Program-made: the position numbers and the translations under genes
From: Vitreoscilla sp.
Lineage (GTDB): Bacteria > Pseudomonadota > Gammaproteobacteria > Burkholderiales > Neisseriaceae
Direction: 5' to 3'
Length of the DNA stretch: 26,395 nt
NCBI GenBank assembly: GCA_030150505.1
Contig: JASLFS010000076.1
Span: forward strand, 1-26,395
Notes under the pieces: model-generated
What the model was told of the DNA's origin: nothing
What the model saw: only the letters and a program-made list of their open reading frames with translations
Database searches by the model: none
In this document: positions 1 to 7,664 of the stretch, piece by piece
Layout of the letters: every line of letters begins with the position of its first letter
Numbering within the stretch: the first letter of the stretch is position 1

Positions 1-34
1 AGGGTCGGGCGTTCGAATCGCTCCGGGTGCGCCA
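1..34 (+). tRNA. 3' end of a tRNA (5' part outside window)
   Basis: The sequence shows a T arm with stem GGGCG, loop TTCGAAT and stem CGCTC, followed by a 7-nt acceptor strand CGGGTGC, discriminator G and an encoded CCA ending at 34. The anticodon lies outside the window, so the amino acid cannot be read. An acceptor of the GCRCCCG type with discriminator G would suit a tRNA-Arg, but that is a guess. It lies 29 nt before tRNA-Glu and is probably co-transcribed with it. Confidence 0.8.
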
Positions 35-63
35 GTCGAAGAGTTTGTAAGTAGTTCAGTAAT

Positions 64-138
64 GCGCCCATCGTCTAGCGGTTAGGACACTGCCCTTTCA
101 CGGCGGCAACCGGGGTTCGATTCCCCGTGGGCGTACCA
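64..138 (+). tRNA. tRNA-Glu (anticodon TTC)
   Basis: This is a full 75-nt cloverleaf: acceptor GCGCCCA, D arm beginning GTCT, anticodon loop CTTTCAC with anticodon TTC at 97-99, T arm CGGGG-TTCGATT-CCCCG, discriminator A and an encoded CCA. It decodes GAA/GAG and also supplies Glu-tRNA for tetrapyrrole synthesis. The top acceptor pair reads G1.U72, a wobble pair, while the other six acceptor pairs are Watson-Crick. It follows a partial tRNA closely, suggesting a tandem tRNA transcript. Confidence 0.96.
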
Positions 139-206
139 CAAACTTTCTCATCTTAAGTATTACCTCAAAGTTTTAAATCCCAAATAAAATCTAAATTCTG
201 TTTTAA

Positions 207-227
207 AACTAAAAAATATTTTTAGTT
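207..227. repeat. A/T inverted repeat downstream of tRNA-Glu
   Basis: A perfect 9-bp inverted repeat (AACTAAAAA, 3-nt loop, TTTTTAGTT) lies about 70 nt past tRNA-Glu. It is made almost only of A and T, so it would form a weak stem. It could mark the end of the tRNA transcript but has no U tail after it. A second dyad, CTAATTGTTAATTAG, sits at 239-253. The rest of 139-343 is AT-rich with nothing else I can call. Confidence 0.25.
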
Positions 228-343
228 ATATTGATTATCTAATTGTTAATTAGTTATCAGTTAAACTGTGTAAATTGTATTTTCAAGTCTAAAATTGATT
301 GCTTAAATAAATAAACATTATTTAGTAGTTAAAAAGGAAAAGC

Positions 344-907
344 ATGAAAATGATTAAAACAGTAACTTCAGTTCTTGCATTGGTGGCAGTTGGTACTTCA
401 ATGGCTCAGGCTAAAACGCCAAAAGTTAATGAGAAGGATGCGGCTCAAGAGCAGCAAATCCAAGTTGAATTGCCAACCGTTAATTATGATGCAAAAACAG
501 AGGTTGCTTATTCATGTGGAACCAATGGTAGTGATAAAGTCCGTGTAATGTATGCGCTGGACAGCAAAACAAATGAAGCTGTGTTAGCACAAGTACTTTA
601 CCAAAACATATTATCACCTGTTTTATTGCGCGTTGGCGATGAAGATATGAATCGTTTTAGCAGTAATGGTATAACTTGGACAGCTGATAAAGCGAATGCT
701 AAGAAAATCGACAAGGTTGATGGCAATATGTTAAGCCAAAGTGATGTTCAAGAAATAGATGGCCAAAAGGTTCCTGTTGAGCAGATTGTTACTAAATACT
801 GCAAACTTGATAAAGCTGAAACTAAAAAATTAGCCGTAGCCAATAAAAAAGCAGAACAAGAAGCCTTGGCAGAAGCTGCGAAAGAGGCTGCAGTAAAAAA
901 TAAATAA
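344..907 (+). CDS. Secreted MliC/ACP-like protein with lysine-alanine tail
   Basis: This 187-residue protein begins with a signal peptide (basic start, hydrophobic residues 6-20, likely cut after AQA at 23), so it should be exported to the periplasm or cell surface. The core, residues about 53-155, starts VAYSCG and ends KYCKL, giving a cysteine pair (C58, C153) that could form a disulfide. The Y-x-C-start layout resembles MliC-type lysozyme inhibitors and the neisserial adhesin complex protein ACP, but I see no decisive motif. Residues 154-187 form a charged K/A/E tail, probably helical, that short MliC proteins lack. The start is supported by AGGA at 335-338, five bases before the ATG. It is monocistronic, with a hairpin terminator directly after. 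Export is well supported; the family assignment is tentative. Confidence 0.8.
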   Translation: MKMIKTVTSVLALVAVGTSMAQAKTPKVNEKDAAQEQQIQVELPTVNYDAKTEVAYSCGTNGSDKVRVMYALDSKTNEAVLAQVLYQNILSPVLLRVGDEDMNRFSSNGITWTADKANAKKIDKVDGNMLSQSDVQEIDGQKVPVEQIVTKYCKLDKAETKKLAVANKKAEQEALAEAAKEAAVKNK

Positions 908-930
908 TTGATTTTGTTTGAAACCATATA

Positions 931-953
931 AAAGGATGCTAAGGCATCCTTTT
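931..953 (+). terminator. Rho-independent terminator of the MliC/ACP-like gene
   Basis: A 9-bp stem AAAGGATGC / GCATCCTTT around a TAAG loop runs into a T tract, starting 23 nt past the stop codon at 907. Confidence 0.9.
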
Positions 954-1162
954 TTTGATGGCAACATTAAAGAGGATTGCATAATTGCCTATCTTAAAAT
1001 AATTAAAAATTTATTTTAGCAATAAATATAAATGCTATTGGGTATTTGCCATGCTAAATGATGATAATATTTTAAATGAATTTTAGCGCATCATTTTTTG
1101 GGAATATATTTTCATTTAAAAGTGGATAATGAGATATTCATTAAAATACAAGGGGAATTCAA

Positions 1163-1546
1163 ATGACTTTAGCTTATTGGTGTGTTTTTATAGCAATGTT
1201 TTTGCCATGGTTATCTGCGGCATATGCCAAAAAACAAGGTGGTTTTTCGGGAAAGGATAATCATGATCCCCGAGATTTCTTAGCTCACACACAAGGAGCA
1301 GCAAAGAGGGCTAATGCAGCACAACAAAACGGCTATGAAATTTTTGCACCATTTGCGGCAGCTGTCATTATTGCTCATGTTACAGGCAATGCAGCACAAG
1401 GGTGGATTAATTTTTGGGCTGTTTTATTTGTTGTTTCTAGAGTCGCATTTATCTATTGCTATATTAAAGACACGGCAAGTTTGCGTTCTGTTATGTGGTT
1501 AATTGGATTGGTTGCCATTTTAGCGTTATATTTTATGGCAATTTAG
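1163..1546 (+). CDS. MAPEG family integral membrane protein
   Basis: This 127-residue protein has about four hydrophobic segments (residues roughly 3-22, 60-77, 80-98 and 106-125). The central motif RANAAQQNGYEIFAPF (residues about 49-64) is the MAPEG signature, in which an Arg-Ala-x-x-Ala...Asn-x-x-Glu stretch starts the second helix. MAPEG proteins in eukaryotes act in glutathione and eicosanoid metabolism. Bacterial members such as this one mostly have no defined substrate, so I assign the fold and membrane location only. An AGGGG ribosome site at about 1151-1155 precedes the ATG. It stands alone between a terminator upstream and its own terminator downstream. Confidence 0.88.
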   Translation: MTLAYWCVFIAMFLPWLSAAYAKKQGGFSGKDNHDPRDFLAHTQGAAKRANAAQQNGYEIFAPFAAAVIIAHVTGNAAQGWINFWAVLFVVSRVAFIYCYIKDTASLRSVMWLIGLVAILALYFMAI

Positions 1547-1560
1547 ATAATTAATTTTAA

Positions 1561-1588
1561 AAAGCACAGAAATATCTGTGCTTTTTTT
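1561..1588 (+). terminator. Terminator of MAPEG gene
   Basis: A 10-bp perfect stem AAAGCACAGA / TCTGTGCTTT with an AATA loop is followed by a T run. The last T of the run is the first base of the extended -10 element of the gap promoter, so terminator and promoter are fused. Confidence 0.92.
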
Positions 1589-1596
1589 GCTATAAT
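1588..1596 (+). promoter_or_regulatory. Extended -10 promoter for gap
   Basis: TGCTATAAT is a perfect extended -10 (TGn plus TATAAT). No acceptable -35 hexamer lies 16-18 bp upstream, because that space is occupied by the MAPEG terminator. The promoter probably depends on the TGn motif. Transcription would start near 1603, about 60 nt before the gap ATG. Confidence 0.7.
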
Positions 1597-1664
1597 GAAC
1601 GCAAATTTTTGGGGACTTTTTAGCCCTTTTTTAAATGTTCTATTTTAAATAACAAGGATTCTAC

Positions 1665-2690
1665 ATGATTAAGGTTGCGATTAACGGCTATGGTCGTATT
1701 GGTCGTCAAGTATTGCGTGCGATTTATGAGTATAACCTACAAGACCAATTTAAAGTTGTAGCGGTAAATGCTTCTGGCGACTTGGCTACTAACGCACACT
1801 TAACCAAATTTGATACAGTACATGGTCGTTTTTGTGCTGATGTTCAGCATGACGAAAATAGCTTGGTTATTAATGGTGATGTTATTCCTTTCTTTGCAAC
1901 GCGCAATCCAGCTGAATTGCCATGGAAAGAATTGGATGTAGATTTGGTAATGGAATGTACTGGTGCATTTACAAGCAAAGAAAAATGCCAAGCGCACTTA
2001 GATGCAGGCGCTAAAAAAGTATTGATTTCTGCACCTGGTGGCGCAGATGTTGATGCAACAATTGTTTATGGTGTGAACCATGATGTATTGACTCCAGAAA
2101 TGACTGTTGTTTCTAATGCATCTTGCACAACAAATTGCTTAGCTCCTGTTGCTAAAGCATTGAATGATGGATTGGGTATTGAAAAAGGTTTGATGACAAC
2201 CATTCATGCATTTACCAATGACCAAGTGTTAACTGATGTACGCCATAAAGATTTACGTCGTGCTCGTAGCGCTGTTGAAAACATGATTCCTACTAAAACA
2301 GGTGCAGCAAAAGCAGTTGGCTTGGTTCTACCTGAATTACAAGGCAAGTTAGATGGCTTTGCGATGCGTGTTCCGACTATTAATGTTTCTGTTGTGGATT
2401 TAACATTCGAAGCTAAGCGCGATACAACGGTTGATGAAGTGAATGAAATCGTTAAAGCTGTTGCTAATGGCGCTATGAAAAATGTATTGGGTTACAATGT
2501 GTTGCCATTGGTTTCTACTGATTTCAACCACACAACTGAAGCAAGTACTTTTGATAGCACTTTGACTAAAGTATCAAATGGTAACATGGTTAAAGTATTG
2601 TCTTGGTATGATAATGAGTGGGGCTTTAGCTGCCAAATGCTAAATACTGCTCGTGCGATGTTTGGTGTTGAAGTTAGACCATTTAACTAA
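1665..2690 (+). CDS. gapA: Glyceraldehyde-3-phosphate dehydrogenase
   Basis: This 341-residue enzyme oxidises glyceraldehyde-3-phosphate to 1,3-bisphosphoglycerate, or runs in reverse for gluconeogenesis, in the cytosol. The N-terminal Rossmann motif INGYGRIGR is at residues 6-14. The active-site block SNASCTTNC puts the catalytic Cys at 154, and the partner His is at 181 (TTIHAF). Full length for the family. The residue after the second beta strand, an Asp in NAD-specific enzymes (NDL), is Ala here (VNAS, residues 34-37), and the usual Leu-Pro before HKDLRRAR is Val-Arg (192-193). Both changes are the kind seen in NADP-using GAPDHs. An AAGGA ribosome site lies at about 1653-1657. It is a single-gene transcript with its own promoter and terminator. 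The enzyme assignment is firm; the cofactor preference is inferred. Confidence 0.97.
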   Translation: MIKVAINGYGRIGRQVLRAIYEYNLQDQFKVVAVNASGDLATNAHLTKFDTVHGRFCADVQHDENSLVINGDVIPFFATRNPAELPWKELDVDLVMECTGAFTSKEKCQAHLDAGAKKVLISAPGGADVDATIVYGVNHDVLTPEMTVVSNASCTTNCLAPVAKALNDGLGIEKGLMTTIHAFTNDQVLTDVRHKDLRRARSAVENMIPTKTGAAKAVGLVLPELQGKLDGFAMRVPTINVSVVDLTFEAKRDTTVDEVNEIVKAVANGAMKNVLGYNVLPLVSTDFNHTTEASTFDSTLTKVSNGNMVKVLSWYDNEWGFSCQMLNTARAMFGVEVRPFN

Positions 2691-2703
2691 ATATCCAATC
2701 ATG

Positions 2704-2731
2704 AAAAAGGCTGTCTTTGGCAGCTTTTTTT
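2704..2731 (+). terminator. Terminator of gap
   Basis: The hairpin AAAAGGCTG / CAGCTTTTTT has one bulged G, a TCTTTGG loop and a T run. It begins about 13 nt after the gap stop codon. Confidence 0.8.
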
Positions 2732-2803
2732 GTGCCTAAAATATGCTTTATTAAAGTAATGATAGAATATTAGAATCTAATTTTTCATATATAAAGGAGA
2801 ATG

Positions 2804-3292
2804 ATGTATACCATTAGTTTAAGTACACCATCGCTACTTTTCCCTGCAATATCATTGATTATGCTTGCTTACACCAATCGTTTTTTGGGTTTATCTAGTG
2901 TGATTCGCCATTTACATAGTGAATACCAGCAGAATCCAGATAGTGGTATCGTTTATCAAATACATAATTTACGTCGTCGAGTTCTGTATATTCGCAATAT
3001 GCAAATTTATGGTTGCATTAGCATTACATTGTGCATTGCTAGTATGATATTTGTTTTTTATGATAAACAATTTTGGGGCATTGCTTGTTTTATTGGTAGT
3101 TTGGTGAGCATGATTATTTCATTATTGATTTCTGCTTATGAGCTATTTCTGTCTGGTGATGCTTTGAATATTTTATTATCAGGAATGGAAAAGGATTTAT
3201 CAAAAGTAGAGGCTGAGCAAACGGTTGTACCATGGAAATTGAAAAAAAGCCGTCGGGTAAAACGGTCACCATTAAATGATGATGTTTTATAG
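2804..3292 (+). CDS. DUF2721 family membrane protein
   Basis: This is a 162-residue membrane protein. The start (LSTPSLLFPAISLIMLAYTNRFLGL) matches the DUF2721 opening helix, followed by a soluble region containing R35 and the LRRRVLYIRNMQ segment, then two adjacent transmembrane helices at about residues 68-86 and 92-112 and a basic C-terminal tail (KLKKSRRVKR). No biochemical role is established for the family. Two ATGs stand in tandem at 2801 and 2804; AGGAG at 2795-2799 is 1 nt from the first and 4 nt from the second, so I chose the second. The gene is isolated between the gap terminator and the small lysine-rich gene, in AT-rich DNA. Confidence 0.85.
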   Translation: MYTISLSTPSLLFPAISLIMLAYTNRFLGLSSVIRHLHSEYQQNPDSGIVYQIHNLRRRVLYIRNMQIYGCISITLCIASMIFVFYDKQFWGIACFIGSLVSMIISLLISAYELFLSGDALNILLSGMEKDLSKVEAEQTVVPWKLKKSRRVKRSPLNDDVL

Positions 3293-3380
3293 AAAAAATA
3301 TAAAGCGATTTTATTCTATATTATTGATATAAATATTATTTTATTAATTAATCAGTAGTATTCTTGCTTACAATGAAAAG

Positions 3381-3411
3381 AAAATTGTTTTATTTGCATT
3401 AAAATTGTTTT
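3381..3411. repeat. Direct repeat AAAATTGTTTT, two copies
   Basis: AAAATTGTTTT occurs at 3381-3391 and again at 3401-3411, exactly 20 bp apart, close to two helical turns. It lies about 120 nt upstream of the small lysine-rich gene in very AT-rich DNA. It could be a tandem operator or could be chance in this composition. The rest of 3293-3526 holds no gene that I can support. Confidence 0.3.
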
Positions 3412-3526
3412 TAGATAGGTGTGGATTGGGTTCTTATCGGATGGTGTATTTCCATTTGCCATAAATTTCTGTTATTGTCTTTATCACATTCGATGTTTTT
3501 TATTTTTATTTTATAAAGGAAATAAA

Positions 3527-3649
3527 ATGAGTAAAGGTGAAAAGAAAGAAAAGAAAGTTGTTAAATTGGCAGAAAAAGTAGCTGATCAGAAAAAAGCAAC
3601 GAAATCAGCGAAGAAATTAGCTAAAGCTGTTTTGAAAAAAGAGAAATAA
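3527..3649 (+). CDS. Small lysine-rich basic protein (40 aa)
   Basis: I place the start at the ATG at 3527, which has AAAGGA at 3515-3520 six bases upstream. The reading frame stays open upstream to 3419, but that extension reads like untranslated DNA and has no ribosome site. The product has 40 residues, 16 of them Lys, with four Glu and one Asp, giving a net charge near +11. The Lys-Ala-Lys pattern recalls H1-like or AlgP-like bacterial tails, so nucleic-acid binding is plausible, but I recognise no family. A possible promoter, TTGTCT-N17-TTTTAT (3475-3503), would start transcription just before the ribosome site. A strong hairpin terminator follows directly. The composition, ribosome site and terminator together make it a likely real gene. 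Confidence 0.65.
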   Translation: MSKGEKKEKKVVKLAEKVADQKKATKSAKKLAKAVLKKEK

Positions 3650-3653
3650 ATTT

Positions 3654-3687
3654 AAAAAAAGCGCCATTTTAAAGATGGCGCTTTTTT
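3654..3687. terminator. Bidirectional terminator between the small basic gene and hrpA
   Basis: A perfect stem, AAAAAAAGCGCCAT pairing with ATGGCGCTTTTTTT, has A and T tracts on both flanks. It can terminate the lysine-rich gene on the plus strand and hrpA on the minus strand. Confidence 0.93.
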
Positions 3688-3701
3688 TATATGGTTATAG
3701 G

Positions 3702-6700
3702 TTAAATTTTATTGAGTTCATGCCATTTTTTTTCTAAACGCTTAATCGAAACAGGATAGGGCGTTTTGAGTTCCTGTGCAAATAATGAAACACGAAGTTC
3801 TTGTATTTGCCAGAAGAAATCAGCTAAATCATCTGAAATGTCAGATTGCTGCTTTTGTAAAATTGCTATTTTTTCTTCCCATTGATGGTAGAGTTTTTGA
3901 ATATCATCTTCACGCGTTTTGTCCCTACTTGGATTGCCGCTGTATTTTTCAATACGCAAAGCCATGGCTTTAAAATATCGTGCTAAATGTGGCCATTGTT
4001 GCCAAGGTGTTTGGCTAACGAAATTTTTCCCTAACAATAAATCCAACTGCTCTTGTAACGTTTTTTGTAAAGGATGCTTTTGCATTTTGGGTTTTAATGC
4101 AGCTAGCGCATGAGCTGTATCTAATAAATAGCCATTGAGTGCTTGTTTGACTGCCGGTAAGCGACTTCTAGCACGTTTGATTTGCTCTTTGAAAGCTTTT
4201 TCATTTCTTGGTAATTCATCATCGCCAATAAAAGCACGGTCACAAACTGCTTGGGTAATGTCTTCTTTTAATGAATCAACAGAAATGTCACGCATAATCA
4301 TGGCGATTTGGGTAAAGTCGGGAAGCCCTTTGTTTAAATCACGGATATGTTCTTTGAGTTGCAAACTCATCAAAGCGATAATGCCTTTTCTGTGAGCTTT
4401 TTCTGCGCTGGCTTGAGTATCAAATAATCGCAAGCTAATCGTTTGATTTTTTTCATGCAATAAGCCAAGGTAACCCGTTAACTGTTGTTTACCACGGGCG
4501 AAATCAATTTTGTCAGGTAATGTGCCTATGTCCCAGCTGGTAATATTTTGGCGCTCAAAATCTTGGCTATTATCACGGAATGTGACTGCAGCAGCTTGTC
4601 CTAGTTGCTTTTGTAGGTTGAGTAAATCTCTTCCTAAGCCCAATTCATGGCCACTATCATCAATCACACGAATATTCATGTAGCAATGATCAGGTAGTTT
4701 AAATGCTTGCCAGCTATCCATGTCGATGTCGTTTAAAACGCGCATATCTCCAGCAAATTTCGCAATGTATTGCGCTAGCTGTGGAAGAATACCTTCTTGC
4801 ATATTATTGGTTTGGCTTAAGAACTGGGTAATAAATTCTGGGGCTGGTACGCAGATTCGACGAATGCTTTTTGGCAGTGCTTTGATGAGTAAATTTAATT
4901 TTTCTCGAATAAAACCGGGTACTAACCATTCTAAGCTTGTTGGCTGAATGCGATTAAGCACTGTTAAAGGAATGGTTAAAGTAATGCCATCTAAAGCATG
5001 GTGAGGTTCAAAGCGATAAGATAGCTTGAATTTGCCATCTGCAGTATGCCAGTATTCAGGGAACTGGGTTTCTGTAACGTTGTCAGCTGCATGCTGCATC
5101 AAGTCATCACGTTGCATGAACAAGCATTTTGGATTGGCTTGTTCTGCTTCTTTGCGCCAAATCTCAAAGCTTTTTGAATCAACAATGGCAATCTGTTTGC
5201 TTTTGCTTTCAACAAAATCGGGGATGCGTTGTTGGTAAAATGCATAAACGACTTCATCATCGACTAAAACATCTTGTTTTCTAGATTTGTGCTCCAAAGA
5301 CAAAATATCTTTGATGAGGCGATTATTGTGTTTAATAAAGGCTGCCTGAAAGTCATTTTCGCCAGCAACTAAAGCACCACGAATAAATAATTCGCGGGAA
5401 ATGGTTTCATCAATGCGGCCGTAGCTTACCAAGCGACGAGGAATAATGGTTAAGCCATATAAAGTAATGCGTTCACTGGCCATTACTTCGCCACGTTTTT
5501 GTGACCAATGTGGCTCAAAATAATGGTATTTAACCAAGTGTGGTGCTTCTTGTTCAACCCAATTTGGCTCAATTTTAGCTACATCTTTGGCATATAACTT
5601 ACTGGTTTCGGTTAATGATTCAGCCATCACCCATTTAGGTTTGGATTTAAACAAACCTGAAGCGGGAAAAATATTAAAATGAACACCACGAGCGCCTTGG
5701 TAATCATGGCTATCAGGAGCTTTCATTCCAATATTGCTTACTAAGCCAGTTAATAATGCGCGATGAATTTGTTCGTAAGTGGCTTCTGTTGTATTGGGTT
5801 TTAAATTGAGTTCTTTGGTTAATTGTGAAAGTTGTTGATGCAGTTCTTGCCATTCACGAATGCGCAAATGTGATAAGAAATGCTCTTTGCACCATTTTAT
5901 GCGCGCTCTTTGGCTGGTTAATTGCTCTCGTGTTTTTTGATAACGAGCCCATAAATTTAAATAACTTGTGAAATCAGATTCTTTATCTAAAAATTGTTGG
6001 TGGGCTCTGTCGGCAGCTTCTTTTGCTTCAAAAGGACGTTCACGAGGATCTTGAATCGATAAGGCTGAAACTAAAATGAGCATTTCAGTGACGCAAACGT
6101 GTTTTTCTGCAGCCAATAACATACGAGAAATCTTTGGATCAATTGGCAATGTGGCCATTTTTTTGCCCAAAGTCGTTAATTGATTATTGGTGGTAACTGC
6201 TCCTAATTCCTGTAGTGCAAGAAAACCGTCGTTAATATAACGGCTAGCTGGCGCTTCAATGAAAGGGAATTGGTCTACTTTTCCCAATCCCAAACTTGCC
6301 ATTCGTAAAATCACAGCAGCTAAGTTTGAGCGTAAAATTTCAGGATCAGTAAATTCGGGACGCTGGTTAAAATCTTCTTCGCTGTATAAGCGAATGCAAA
6401 CGCCGGCTGCCACACGACCACATCGTCCTGCACGTTGTTTTGCCGCAGCTTGAGAAATTTTTTCAATGTGCAATTGTTCAACTTTTACCCGAGCAGAGTA
6501 GCGCTTAACACGAGCAAGACCAGTGTCAATTACATAGCGAATGCCAGGTACGGTAAGAGATGTTTCAGCAACGTTGGTGGCTAAAATAATGCGGCGTATA
6601 TTGCCACTTGGAGAGAAGATTTTTTGTTGCTCTTGATTTGATAATCTGGCAAACAAAGGCAATACTTCGTAATAGCGAGAATAGGTTGATTTTCTTAAAG

Positions 6701-7577
6701 CATCTGCTGCTTCACGAATATCTCGTTCCCCTGGTAGGAATACCAGAATATCCCCATCACCAATGCGACAGAGTTCATCCACGGCATCTACAATTGCTTC
6801 ATTAATTTCAACTTCTGTGTCATTGTCATTTTTGGTTTCTAGTGAACGATATTGAATCGTAACTGGGTATGTTCTGCCTGAAACTTCGATAACGGGAGCG
6901 CCATTAAAATGTTGGCTAAAACGATTGGCATCGATGGTTGCTGATGTAATGATTACTTTTAAGTCAGGGCGTTTTGGTAAAAGTTGTTTTAGAAAACCCA
7001 ATAAGAAATCAATGTTTAAGCTTCGTTCATGTGCTTCATCGATAATAATAGTGTCATAAGCATTTAGAAAACGGTCATTTTGTGTTTCTGCTAATAAAAT
7101 ACCATCAGTCATGAGTTTAATATAACTAGATGATGATGTTTGGTCTTGGAATCGGACTTTATAACCAACAACATTGCCTAAGGCTGATTTTAGTTCTTCT
7201 GCAATTCGTGTTGCTACCGAGCGAGCGGCAAGACGGCGAGGTTGGGTGTGGCCGATTAATCCAGTAACACCTCGACCAAGTTCCAGACAAATTTTAGGAA
7301 GTTGAGTGGTTTTGCCTGAGCCAGTTTCGCCACAAACAATCACAACTTGATGCTTGTTAATGGCATCTTTGATGTCTACCATTTTTTCATGGACAGGCAA
7401 AGAGTGGTCAAATTCGGGTTTAGGTAGGTTTTCTAAACGTTTTTGATAGATGTCTTCGGAGCGCTTTAATTTTTGTTCTACTTTTTCTAAGCCGCCAAAT
7501 TTTTGTGGCATTCTTAATGCTTGTTGTAAGTAATGGCGATCTTTAGCGAGGACGTTTAATGTATTGTGTTTGGACAT
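3702..7577 (-). CDS. hrpA: ATP-dependent RNA helicase HrpA (DEAH box)
   Basis: This 1291-residue protein is about the length of E. coli HrpA, a DEAH-box RNA helicase that acts on mRNA and on stalled translation complexes. Motifs in order: Walker A GETGSGKT (83-90), DEAH (180-183), SAT (212-214) and QRAGRCGR motif VI (381-388). These are followed by the winged-helix/ratchet and OB regions and the long C-terminal part (DUF3418) typical of HrpA rather than the shorter HrpB. The gene lies 87 nt behind rarA on the same strand and may be co-transcribed with it. It shares a bidirectional terminator with the small basic gene that converges on it. It carries one exact uptake-sequence match internally at 5339-5350. 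No missing motif was seen. Confidence 0.96.
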   Translation of the reverse strand: MSKHNTLNVLAKDRHYLQQALRMPQKFGGLEKVEQKLKRSEDIYQKRLENLPKPEFDHSLPVHEKMVDIKDAINKHQVVIVCGETGSGKTTQLPKICLELGRGVTGLIGHTQPRRLAARSVATRIAEELKSALGNVVGYKVRFQDQTSSSSYIKLMTDGILLAETQNDRFLNAYDTIIIDEAHERSLNIDFLLGFLKQLLPKRPDLKVIITSATIDANRFSQHFNGAPVIEVSGRTYPVTIQYRSLETKNDNDTEVEINEAIVDAVDELCRIGDGDILVFLPGERDIREAADALRKSTYSRYYEVLPLFARLSNQEQQKIFSPSGNIRRIILATNVAETSLTVPGIRYVIDTGLARVKRYSARVKVEQLHIEKISQAAAKQRAGRCGRVAAGVCIRLYSEEDFNQRPEFTDPEILRSNLAAVILRMASLGLGKVDQFPFIEAPASRYINDGFLALQELGAVTTNNQLTTLGKKMATLPIDPKISRMLLAAEKHVCVTEMLILVSALSIQDPRERPFEAKEAADRAHQQFLDKESDFTSYLNLWARYQKTREQLTSQRARIKWCKEHFLSHLRIREWQELHQQLSQLTKELNLKPNTTEATYEQIHRALLTGLVSNIGMKAPDSHDYQGARGVHFNIFPASGLFKSKPKWVMAESLTETSKLYAKDVAKIEPNWVEQEAPHLVKYHYFEPHWSQKRGEVMASERITLYGLTIIPRRLVSYGRIDETISRELFIRGALVAGENDFQAAFIKHNNRLIKDILSLEHKSRKQDVLVDDEVVYAFYQQRIPDFVESKSKQIAIVDSKSFEIWRKEAEQANPKCLFMQRDDLMQHAADNVTETQFPEYWHTADGKFKLSYRFEPHHALDGITLTIPLTVLNRIQPTSLEWLVPGFIREKLNLLIKALPKSIRRICVPAPEFITQFLSQTNNMQEGILPQLAQYIAKFAGDMRVLNDIDMDSWQAFKLPDHCYMNIRVIDDSGHELGLGRDLLNLQKQLGQAAAVTFRDNSQDFERQNITSWDIGTLPDKIDFARGKQQLTGYLGLLHEKNQTISLRLFDTQASAEKAHRKGIIALMSLQLKEHIRDLNKGLPDFTQIAMIMRDISVDSLKEDITQAVCDRAFIGDDELPRNEKAFKEQIKRARSRLPAVKQALNGYLLDTAHALAALKPKMQKHPLQKTLQEQLDLLLGKNFVSQTPWQQWPHLARYFKAMALRIEKYSGNPSRDKTREDDIQKLYHQWEEKIAILQKQQSDISDDLADFFWQIQELRVSLFAQELKTPYPVSIKRLEKKWHELNKI
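5339..5350 (+). repeat. DNA uptake sequence AGGCTGCCTGAA inside hrpA
   Basis: This is an exact 12-nt match to the dialect described for Simonsiella-type Neisseriaceae. It sits singly within the hrpA coding region, so it has no terminator role here. Confidence 0.75.
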
Positions 7578-7664
7578 ATAAATAGTTTTTTTACAGCAAA
7601 ATTGTGAGTTATTTTAACAAATTAGGTATTTGTACGAAAGTATTCATGAGATGTCGTTATTGCA

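Noticed and set aside
1..138. The tRNA pair as an integration site for a genomic island.
   Set aside because: No integrase, repeat of the tRNA 3' end or foreign-looking gene is visible in the following 26 kb.
1055..1075. GATGATAATATTTTAAATG upstream of the MAPEG gene as a Fur site.
   Set aside because: I count 11 of 19 matches in very AT-rich DNA, and no iron-related gene follows.
3419..3526. N-terminal extension of the small lysine-rich protein by 36 residues.
   Set aside because: The extension is rich in Phe, Cys and Tyr, as expected of translated AT-rich spacer. The AAAGGA site and a candidate promoter point to the ATG at 3527.
6871..6882. GTTCTGCCTGAA within hrpA, resembling the uptake sequence.
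   Set aside because: Only the last 9 of 12 bases match and it lies in coding DNA, so chance is likely.
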